A stretch of DNA of 32,057 bases, taken from a virus. Positions 1-7,200 of the stretch are shown here, piece after piece. The notes under the pieces were generated by a model, which had not been told where the DNA came from, made no database searches, and saw only the letters and a list, made by a program, of their open reading frames with translations. Position numbers and translations under genes: made by a program. Positions within the stretch are counted from its first letter, which is position 1. Every line of letters starts with the position of its first letter. The stretch is taken from positions 1 to 32,057 of the IMG/VR virus record IMGVR_UViG_3300009436_000066, one strand, 5' to 3'.

Positions 1-5
1 ACCTT

Positions 6-13
6 TATTTATA
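6..13 (-). promoter_or_regulatory. T4-type late promoter
   Basis: The minus strand reads GTATAAATAAA here, the same 11-mer found at five other gene starts in this window. TATAAATA is the -10 element of T4 late promoters, read by the phage late sigma factor gp55. It lies just past the stop of the gene ending at 26, so it should serve the next gene, beyond the left edge. Confidence 0.8.
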
Positions 14-25
14 CGACCAAAAATA

Positions 26-694
26 CTATGGGTTGTACTGCCCTTTGAAATCACCCATTGATATATCAGGCGGGTTAGCTCCGTTTTGTGGAACGCTTTG
101 GTTATAATAAGCAGTGTATGCTGCTCTGCCCTTTGTTCTCCATATCGAATATTTGATGTCGTATGTTCTTATTGGTACACCGAATACGGTTCCCTGCGTA
201 AAGGTATTGCTTATACCCATAGACAGTTCTGTAAAACTTTGCCCTATATAGGGGTAGTTTGTATCTGGGGTAAAGTAAAAGTATCCACTAGTGCTTCCGT
301 AAGATACAGCTGGACCTCCAACATATGAAGTTGGACATGCGGGGTTGTTTGGAGAATTAGTTACTGGAATACTCAGTGTACCTTTAACCTGACCAGCCCA
401 ATACCAAGTGAAATCTATGGTTGTATTAGGAACTAGAACCCAAAATCCTCCAGCATTTTGATACCTCTGCTCGGTTTGCCATCTTGCATAGTTTGTGCTG
501 GGACCGACTGCTGGATAATAGGGGTTATCCAAATAGTACTTTGGGTTATAGGGTACGACTGCTGAGTTGTCAACAAGTCCGGTGTTATTAACGAATCGAT
601 AGTAATTACCAAGGGAAACATTGGAGGAGCTGCCACCATATTCGCCTCTGATATTACTACGCAATCTAATATTAGTTGTGGGTATTTGTGCCAT
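26..694 (-). CDS. Phage structural protein, likely tail-tip or hinge type
   Basis: This is a 222-residue protein. Its N-terminus (IPTTNIRLRSNIRGEYGGSS, then VSLGNYYR) resembles the 'IP.. I...DI..EFGGS..ISLSEYY' module that opens many tail-associated proteins of marine and other tailed phages. The rest is rich in Tyr, Asn, Pro and Gly (for example PKYYLDNPYYPAVGPSTNY) with beta-prone stretches, as in host-recognition or fibre-tip proteins. There is no signal peptide or membrane segment. Its ATG overlaps the stop of the S74 tail fibre by one base (TAATG), so the two are probably translationally coupled. That coupling suggests it joins the same fibre, but the role is inferred from context and composition only. 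No catalytic motif is visible. Confidence 0.72.
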   Translation of the reverse strand: MAQIPTTNIRLRSNIRGEYGGSSSNVSLGNYYRFVNNTGLVDNSAVVPYNPKYYLDNPYYPAVGPSTNYARWQTEQRYQNAGGFWVLVPNTTIDFTWYWAGQVKGTLSIPVTNSPNNPACPTSYVGGPAVSYGSTSGYFYFTPDTNYPYIGQSFTELSMGISNTFTQGTVFGVPIRTYDIKYSIWRTKGRAAYTAYYNQSVPQNGANPPDISMGDFKGQYNP

Positions 695-3123
695 TACGCT
701 TTCAACTCCTCAACTTCTGCTTTGAGTTCTTTGATTGCCTCAATGAGAAGGGGAACCAGTTTTTCATATCGAACTGCCAGATAACCGTTGTCTCTTTCTG
801 TTACTACGTCAGGAAGTCCCAATGCCTGAACCTCTTGTGCTATGACACCAGTCTCGCTTCCAACTTTATCAGTCTTGTCATTCCAATCAAAGGTGTTACC
901 ACTGAGTGATGCAACCTTGTCAAGAGCGTTGGGGATGGGTGTGATGTTATCCTTTAGTCTTTCGTCAGAAGTAAAGTATGCAGTGATATCACCTGTCGCT
1001 GTAATAGCACCTGTTACAGAAAGACCAGAAGCAACGTTGAGAGTGCCATTAATTTGCCCGTCACCAGTGGCAGCAAGATTACCACCGACAAGGAATGGTG
1101 CTGCCATATAACCTACAATTCCAAGTCCTGCGCCAAGATCACCCAGAGTAAGGATTGGATTAGTTGTGCTATAGTCATTTACAATAAAGTTCATTGTTTG
1201 ACCCGATGCTGCCTGCGTGAGGACAGCAGCGTTATTACCATTAAAACTTATTCTTTCGGAAACATTAACCGTTGATGAAAAGGTTTTCTCTCCAGTAATA
1301 GTTTGTACAGTGTTAGTCGTAACACCATTGGTCACCGATGATGCGTTTCCGTCTAGTGTTGCTGTTATCGTTCCAGCAGTGAAGTCACCAGAAGCATCTC
1401 TAAGAACGATAGTTCCGTTGGTTGTAGTGGAAGCAGTAACACCATTAAGAGTCCCAGCATCACTCGCAAAGGATGCATTTGATGCAGTACCACTAAGGTT
1501 TGCTGATATTGTCCCAGCAGTGAAGTCACCGTTACCATCTCTCAGGACAATCTTAGCATTATCGGTGATGGATGCCGTCACATTGTTAAGTGCTGAAGCG
1601 TTAGAAGCAGTTGTTGCCGTATCAGCATTCCCTGTTAGGTCTCCAGTGAGTCCTCCACTAAAAGTCTGATTTACAGTAAAGATATTATCAGAGTCTAAGT
1701 TGATATGATTATCTTCAACATCAGATATCATAGCAACTATGCCACTCTTGTTAGGCATATCATAAGTTCTTTGTGCGGTAAGTCCGACAAACTTTACTAT
1801 TCCTATGTTTGTGGAGTTAGAAGTATAAGTGTACTCACCGCTAGGGGTGGTAAATTTCATAGCAGCAGTTGACGCAAAGTCTAAGTCTGCACCTGAAGAA
1901 CTAACGCTTGTAACATTTGATAACGCACCCGTTATGTCAGCAGTGCCGTTAAATGGGCGACCCCATATCAGTCTTGAAGTGGTCAACTGATCTGCCTGTG
2001 CTGCGCCACCGCCCGACCCAACAAGATTGTTCCAAGAGGTAACTTCAGTCACCAGTGGTACTTGAAAGGTTGGTGCGACATCAATATTCATTGTCACTGC
2101 GCCAGTGTTTGATAACTGACTTACCGAAAATGCTGGGGAAACTGTTGCGAGGTTCGCAGCAGTAACACCAACACCAACACCACCACCGATTATCGAACCG
2201 TCTACTTGGAGGTCACCTTTGATTATTGTATTAGCACCACCAACCGAACCTAAGTTAACTAACCCAGGTGAAGTGAGATTATTAATTTTTGCACTATCAT
2301 AGTCTGGACCAGCACCTACGAGTGAAGGAATGGTTACCGCGCCATCAGGTGCAATCGTCAATGCTTCAACGTTGGTTGTGCCATTGTAGGAGTTTAAAGT
2401 AAGATTCCAGAGTGGTGGACTGACTTGTGTTTGCTTTGCTTTTATTGAACCAGATTTACTTGTGATAGAGGTTGAACCAGAAGCACCAACTTGTAATGTA
2501 ACTTCTTGGTTAAGGATATTGTCAAGCGCACCAATATCGACCTGAGTTCCACCGAGTTTACCGATACGAACTTGAGATGTATTTGGGTTGGCAGTAGAAC
2601 CTGCACCAACGTATACGTTGGTTCCTGTCAGGGTCATTGCATAATTTGATGTATCAGAGTCAACGAAACTTAGAGTTGTTCCGTATCTAACATCACCATT
2701 TTTAAGATTGAGGTTACCACTATATGATAAAAAATCTCCTTCGGCAAGTGTGACACCAAAGTCACTATCGCCTTGCTGTATGTTTGCATAGTCTAATCTG
2801 TAGTTTACATAATTTACGCCAAATGGTGTCACGCCCGAATTATTGTACGGGTTATCAACAAAGATGCCGCCTTCGGTATCAAGTCCAACATTCTTCAAAT
2901 ACAACCCGTCATACTTTGGCCAAGACTTACCACCCTGTTGCATGACATCAATGGTTCCCCAGTTAGCATCCATCTGCTCATGGGATAAAGAATTACCGTT
3001 GTTCCACTGGTATCCAGTAACTAGGTTTCTTGTTACGACACTGGGTGATGGAGGTGAAGGTTGAGTTCCATTGCCATCTTGCTGTGGTCTTGATGATACT
3101 TTTGTTGGGAGATACTTTGCCAT
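694..3123 (-). CDS. Tail fibre with C-terminal S74 intramolecular chaperone
   Basis: An 809-residue fibre. A flexible N-terminus leads into NGNSLSHEQMDANWGTID, a short module typical of marine phage fibres. The long middle is beta-rich, Ser/Thr/Gly/Asn-rich and nearly Cys-free. A tandem 47-residue repeat near residues 490-585 carries IVLRD(A/G).GDFTAG(T)I. The last 91 residues are a Peptidase_S74 domain. Ser719 and Lys724 in SDERLKDN have the Ser-x4-Lys spacing of the endosialidase auto-cleavage dyad, followed by GVIAQEVQ and a terminal coiled coil (EAIKELKAEVEELKA). In this family the domain trimerises the fibre and then cuts itself off. An AGGA-type ribosome site precedes the ATG, with a degenerate late promoter and a terminator upstream. 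The receptor-binding role is inferred. Confidence 0.93.
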   Translation of the reverse strand: MAKYLPTKVSSRPQQDGNGTQPSPPSPSVVTRNLVTGYQWNNGNSLSHEQMDANWGTIDVMQQGGKSWPKYDGLYLKNVGLDTEGGIFVDNPYNNSGVTPFGVNYVNYRLDYANIQQGDSDFGVTLAEGDFLSYSGNLNLKNGDVRYGTTLSFVDSDTSNYAMTLTGTNVYVGAGSTANPNTSQVRIGKLGGTQVDIGALDNILNQEVTLQVGASGSTSITSKSGSIKAKQTQVSPPLWNLTLNSYNGTTNVEALTIAPDGAVTIPSLVGAGPDYDSAKINNLTSPGLVNLGSVGGANTIIKGDLQVDGSIIGGGVGVGVTAANLATVSPAFSVSQLSNTGAVTMNIDVAPTFQVPLVTEVTSWNNLVGSGGGAAQADQLTTSRLIWGRPFNGTADITGALSNVTSVSSSGADLDFASTAAMKFTTPSGEYTYTSNSTNIGIVKFVGLTAQRTYDMPNKSGIVAMISDVEDNHINLDSDNIFTVNQTFSGGLTGDLTGNADTATTASNASALNNVTASITDNAKIVLRDGNGDFTAGTISANLSGTASNASFASDAGTLNGVTASTTTNGTIVLRDASGDFTAGTITATLDGNASSVTNGVTTNTVQTITGEKTFSSTVNVSERISFNGNNAAVLTQAASGQTMNFIVNDYSTTNPILTLGDLGAGLGIVGYMAAPFLVGGNLAATGDGQINGTLNVASGLSVTGAITATGDITAYFTSDERLKDNITPIPNALDKVASLSGNTFDWNDKTDKVGSETGVIAQEVQALGLPDVVTERDNGYLAVRYEKLVPLLIEAIKELKAEVEELKA
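1371..1652 (-). repeat. Tandem 141-bp (47-codon) coding repeat in the S74 fibre
   Basis: The segment beginning at 1374 recurs at 1515, exactly 141 bases (47 codons) away. Each copy encodes a form of LN.VTAS.T.N..IVLRD followed by GDFTAGTI.A.L.G.AS. The copies differ mainly at third positions and a few residues, so they duplicated some time ago and are held in frame. Such repeats build the fibre shaft. Confidence 0.7.
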
Positions 3124-3155
3124 TATTCTTTCCTAGTCTATTCTTTCATTATCTT

Positions 3156-3163
3156 TATTTAGG
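3156..3163 (-). promoter_or_regulatory. Degenerate late promoter for the S74 fibre
   Basis: The minus strand reads CCTAAATAAAG, matching six of the eight TATAAATA positions and keeping the trailing AA. It lies 33 bases upstream of the fibre ATG and directly after a terminator hairpin, where a promoter is expected. The mismatches make it weaker evidence than the six perfect copies. Confidence 0.45.
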
Positions 3164-3165
3164 CA

Positions 3166-3200
3166 TAAAAAAAGAGGTGGAGCAGAACTCCACCCCTCTT
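3166..3200 (-). terminator. Intrinsic terminator after the 126-residue structural gene
   Basis: Read on the minus strand, AAGAGGGGTGGAG pairs with CTCCACCTCTT around a TTCTG loop, with a 2-base bulge, and is followed by a run of seven T. The hairpin begins 22 bases after the stop at 3223 and ends just before the degenerate promoter, so it separates two transcription units. Confidence 0.8.
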
Positions 3201-3222
3201 AGAGATAAAAAACTTTTTCGAC

Positions 3223-3603
3223 TTAGTTTGGTGCTTCGTAAGTCAAAGAAGAGATAGAGATGGTATCGCCTTGTCCAATAGCAACAGAAGACAAGATTAT
3301 GTCACCGCCACCACCAGTAGCAGTTACGCTACCAGAAAAGATAGTCGTTCCACCGCTATTTTTTACAGCAAAAACAGCAACAGTACCAGCAGTACAGTTA
3401 GTGTCATCAGTGATTGCAGCAGCAGTACAAACGCCACTAGCAGCAGCACCAAAAGCAGTTGTGCTAAAAGTCAGGTCTGCAATATCAGCAGCTCCACCAG
3501 ATGTTTGAAAGAAGATGTGACCAGCAGCACCTCCGTCATCAATTTTTGCAGTTACAGTATCAGCAATCAAGTTGCGGATGGGGGTTTCGTGTGTTACAGC
3601 CAT
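3223..3603 (-). CDS. Small phage structural protein, Gly/Ala-rich beta type
   Basis: A 126-residue protein beginning MAVTHETPIRNLIADTVTAK. Its layout (N-terminal RN.IAD.VTAKID segment, FGAAASGV, ITDDT, GTVAVFAVKNSGG, then GGGDIILSS and GDTISISSLTY) recalls a small family common among tailed-phage structural genes. Its job is not known to me; a decoration or fibre-associated role is possible. It is almost wholly beta-prone, with two cysteines and no membrane segment or signal. The start is well supported by a strong AAGGAG site 8 bases before the ATG. A strong terminator follows the stop, so its message ends here. It may be transcribed from the late promoter at 3833-3840. Confidence 0.8.
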   Translation of the reverse strand: MAVTHETPIRNLIADTVTAKIDDGGAAGHIFFQTSGGAADIADLTFSTTAFGAAASGVCTAAAITDDTNCTAGTVAVFAVKNSGGTTIFSGSVTATGGGGDIILSSVAIGQGDTISISSLTYEAPN

Positions 3604-3622
3604 GTTAATTCTCCTTGAGAGA

Positions 3623-3659
3623 TTTTTTAAAAAATAAGTAAATCAAGTATTAGATTTAC
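3623..3659 (-). terminator. Possible weak terminator overlapping a gene end
   Basis: On the minus strand GTAAATC and GATTTAC form a 7-bp AT-rich stem around an 8-base loop, followed by TTATTTTTT. The stem contains the TGA stop of the 62-residue gene. The weak stem makes partial read-through likely, which would fit continued expression of the next gene. Confidence 0.35.
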
Positions 3660-3831
3660 CATTGTCTTGTTCTTGAGTTTCAGTACCTTCTTTTTGCGCT
3701 TGCAAAATTAGGTCTGCTTGCTCGCGTGTTAGATCAGTATTAATGGTAAATGTTTCAACAGTTCCGTCCTTACGAACGACCTGCCCTTGTCCTGCTAATT
3801 TACCAATGCTACTCTTCGCTCTTACACTCAT
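3643..3831 (-). CDS. Small hypothetical phage protein
   Basis: A 62-residue hydrophilic protein that I do not recognise. The N-terminal half (GKLAGQGQVVRKDGTVETFT) looks like a short beta unit. The middle (LTREQADLILQAQ) is a likely helix, and the C-terminus is acidic and polar, probably disordered. An AAGGAG site at 3841-3846 sits 9 bases from the ATG, and that spacer is itself the late-promoter motif. A transcript begun at that promoter would start inside the second codon, so this gene should depend on messages reading in from upstream. Its position among structural genes suggests a virion or assembly role, but nothing in the sequence proves it. Confidence 0.65.
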   Translation of the reverse strand: MSVRAKSSIGKLAGQGQVVRKDGTVETFTINTDLTREQADLILQAQKEGTETQEQDNGKSNT

Positions 3832-3832
3832 T

Positions 3833-3840
3833 TATTTATA
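3833..3840 (-). promoter_or_regulatory. T4-type late promoter inside a ribosome-site spacer
   Basis: A perfect GTATAAATAAA on the minus strand fills the gap between the AAGGAG ribosome site and the ATG at 3831. By the T4 rule (motif at about -13 to -6), transcription would start near 3827, inside that gene, so the promoter would usefully serve only the following gene at 3603. Confidence 0.7.
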
Positions 3841-3851
3841 CTCCTTCAGTT

Positions 3852-4223
3852 TTACGAAATCGGTTTAACTATCATATCAGTTACCTGATTAGATAAGAAT
3901 GCCTTCCCTTCAAGTACTCGCTCAACGACAGCAACGCTATCTTTCTCATACTCAATTTCTACGTCATAGACGTACCTACGCTGGGTGAGCGTAGAGGTTT
4001 GTTGTGGATTTAGACTAAAATTGATTATTCCATTTTCAGGTGGAGCATCAATGTTTGCCAGAAAATTCACAGCAGTGGAACTATCCGAACCATATGTATG
4101 CTTCAAACTACCACGGACAAAGCAATCTGACAAGTCTCTCCTACCACCGCCAACATCAAGCAGTTGTATTTGATACTTTATAGAAGTACCTTGATCTATT
4201 TCTATGTCTTCGTATTGTGCCAT
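3852..4223 (-). CDS. Small Ig-like/BppU-N-like structural protein
   Basis: A 123-residue protein starting MAQYEDIEIDQGTS. An in-frame ATG at 4328 would add 35 residues, but these lie inside the 3' end of the giant gene. The start at 4223 sits 5 bases past a perfect late promoter and 17 bases after the giant gene's stop, so 4223 is chosen. The pattern (polar DIEIDQG start, LLD..G...DLSD.FVRGSLKHTYGS, GIINFSL, then RYVYDVEIEY ending VERVLEGKAFLSNQVT) resembles short beta-sandwich proteins near phage baseplates, including the N-terminal domain of BppU. It may adapt fibres to the baseplate; that is inference. No good ribosome site is visible, so this could be a leaderless message. Confidence 0.75.
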   Translation of the reverse strand: MAQYEDIEIDQGTSIKYQIQLLDVGGGRRDLSDCFVRGSLKHTYGSDSSTAVNFLANIDAPPENGIINFSLNPQQTSTLTQRRYVYDVEIEYEKDSVAVVERVLEGKAFLSNQVTDMIVKPIS

Positions 4224-4228
4224 ATGTT

Positions 4229-4236
4229 TATTTATA
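4229..4236 (-). promoter_or_regulatory. T4-type late promoter
   Basis: A perfect GTATAAATAAA on the minus strand begins 3 bases after the giant gene's TAG stop. Applying T4 geometry, the first transcribed base would coincide with the A of the ATG at 4223, predicting a leaderless or nearly leaderless mRNA. Confidence 0.8.
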
Positions 4237-4239
4237 CTT

Positions 4240-7200
4240 CTATTTAATAGTTCTTCGGGACAATATTCTTCTTGTCTTTGGTTTTCTAATTCTGAATGCT
4301 CTCTTCGTTGGGATCGCATCCTGTTCAATAATGTTCTGATAGACTATCGCGGTAATGCTTGAGTCATCAGATTCTAATATTCCCGAACCTGTAACAGTTC
4401 TCTCTACAGTCCCGATTACAATACTATCAGTTGTATTTAGCACTCCAGAACCAGTGGATGATCTCTCACTAAGTGAGTTCACTACACAGTCTTGAGCAAC
4501 AACGTTACCCGCACCTGTAATTATACGTTCTGAAAGACCCGTCATTTCAACGTCTGTGGATACCAGACTACCTGTTACCGTTATTATTCTCTCGGAGAGA
4601 CCTGTAACGGAAGCATCATCTACAACGATAGGCGTTGCTAATGAATTAGAAGTTCTAAATCCAGCACCCACAACACCAGATGGTTCACATACCACTTTCG
4701 CTCTTGAAGTAATAAGTTTACGTTCACCGTTACCACTCGTAGCAGAGACACTAACATCTCCGTCACTTAGGTCTGCTTCAATCTCAACGATAGTTCTTTC
4801 AGACAGTCCATCAACCGTTGCGGGTTGTGCTTGGGTATCTGCACTCAGAGAGTTGGCATGTCTGACTCCATTACCAACAACCAGCGATGGGGAACATATT
4901 ATGTCGCCCTCATCAACTGTGTTGATAACTTCACCAAGACCCGTAACAAGCGAGGCAGTTGAGGTCAACGATACTTGTGGTCGTATGATTCTTTCTGATA
5001 GACCAACAGCAATTGCAGGTTGTGCTTTCACATCTGCACTTAGGTCGTTAGATACTCTAACTCCGTTACCAACAATCAATGAAGGACTGCATGTCAGGTC
5101 GCCTTCGTCAACCGTATTGATGACTTCACCAAGTCCAGTGGTGGTTGATGGAGATGCTTGCAATGGAGTTGCTAGTCCGTTTGCAGTTCTAAATCCAGCA
5201 CCTACGGCAAGGGCATCAGATGGACTGATGTCGCCTCTTGCAGTATTGATGACTTCACCAAGTCCAGTCACTTGCGACTCTACGACTGTAAGAACACCTG
5301 TTCCAAATAGAACCCTCTCAACATCTCCCACAACAATGGATGGTTGTGATATGACAGTAGCAGCGATTGGGAAGAGTGACCGCTTGGTAACAGCAGCAGT
5401 TGTTGATAGACCCGCTTCAAGTGATATGGCAGGTCTTATTATTCTCTCTGCAACACCAGTGGAGAGCGATTCTGTTGTATCAAGTACTCCAGTGCCAGGG
5501 ATAATATTTTCAGAGAGACCGACTATTACTGACTGCTGACTAACAAGGACACCAGCACCAGTGATAGTATTTTCGGACAGACCAACAACAGTTGCGGGTT
5601 GCGCCTTTGGTGTTGCGTCAAGGGCGTTAGAAGTTCTAACACCTACCGATACGATAGTTGCGTCTTGTGCTTTCGGTGTAGCATCAACTTCAACAATGCT
5701 TCTTTCAGACAGTCCGTCAATGGTCGCAGGTTGCGCTGATAATGTTGGCGTACCCAGAGAGTTAGAATGTCTTACGCCCAGTCCACTAACGAGAGCAGGT
5801 GCGACATTGATATCGGGGATAATCCCGCCTATCCAGTTAGTAGAATCGTAGTTAGCAATTGTAATGTTCTGTGATGTTACTGCCGCGCCCACGCTATTGT
5901 ATGCGAAGAACTTATTCACACTTCCATTATCCATTGGATAGACTAAAGTATTTGAAGACGTTGTATTGTCAACAAACTTCATGTCGAATATTATCTGTGG
6001 CAGAGTCGGTGATGATCCGAGACCGCCAATCGAACGAATCCTTGCATAGGCAGCGGCCGGTTTCAATCCTGTGCTGATGCCTCCTGCTGTCATGACTAAA
6101 CCTGCGGAGGTATTTGATATCGTAACATCAACAGTAGAATTAACCAATGTGGGGATTTGTATCTCAGCAGTCCTAAAGGTCGTTCCAGTGTAGTATCTTA
6201 CGACCAACATTTCGTCAAACTGTTGTGTCTGAGGATTATTGATTCCAGTAACATTGAGACTAAAAGAACCAGCTATGTTTGAAGTTTGCGAAATTAGATA
6301 CCGATAACTAGAAGTTGACCACGCCTTCACGACCCACTTGAATGATATCTCAAAGTCTTGACCTGATGTCCAATCGGTAGGTAACTGCCCACGGGTATTG
6401 GTATCTTGTTGATAGACAAAGGGTACATCTAGTTTGTTTACTGTTCTTTCTGCAAGCGCAACAACCAGTGAAGGACTACATGTCAGGTCGCCCTCATCAA
6501 CGGTATTGATAACTTCACCAAGACCTGTAATAAGCGACTCAGTTGTATCCATCACTCCAGTAGAGTTTATCGTTCTCTCAGATAGACCTGCAACAAGTGA
6601 GTCACTTGTATCCATCGCACCGTCAGCATTGATAATGCGTTCAGACAGTCCTGTAACAAGCGACTCACTTGAGGTCATCGCTCCAGTAGAGTTTATCGTT
6701 CTCTCAGACAGTCCTGTAACAAGCGACCCAGTTGTATCCATCGCACCGTCAGCATTGATAATGCGTTCAGAAAGACCTACGATCAGAGCAGGAGTAGATG
6801 TTAAGTCTGCGGAATCTACCGTGTTAATAACTTCGGCAACGCCTGAGACAAGCGCGTCTGTTGTGCTAGGACCGCCACCCGTACTGGTGGTGGCACTACC
6901 GATACTGTAATTCGTACCGTTACCCAACGAATCACCAGCGACTACTGTTCGTGCATCAACACTACCACCTACGGACACCATCCAAAGGTCTTCTCTGTCG
7001 TTCCATACTATTATATTGAAATTCGATGAATTGACTTCCAGTTGCCAAATTTGGTACAGTCCATCCTCTTGATATACAGGATTCGGAGTATACTCAATAC
7101 TCATTCGTTTATCAGTAAGTGCATATGTACCATTCAGACCATATTGAGATTGGTAACCTGAAAGTGTGAGGTTTGTGCCACTGTATGATATTGTACTACT

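Noticed and set aside
86-328. Short plus-strand frames opposite the 222-residue gene and elsewhere (for example 433-639 on the minus strand in another frame)
   Set aside because: They lie wholly inside confident genes, lack ribosome sites and have compositions typical of out-of-frame translation.
4224-4328. Upstream ATG at 4328 for the 123-residue protein
   Set aside because: It would overlap the end of the giant gene, and the added residues translate the reading-frame shadow of the basic tail. The ATG at 4223 sits right after the promoter and gives a family-like N-terminus.
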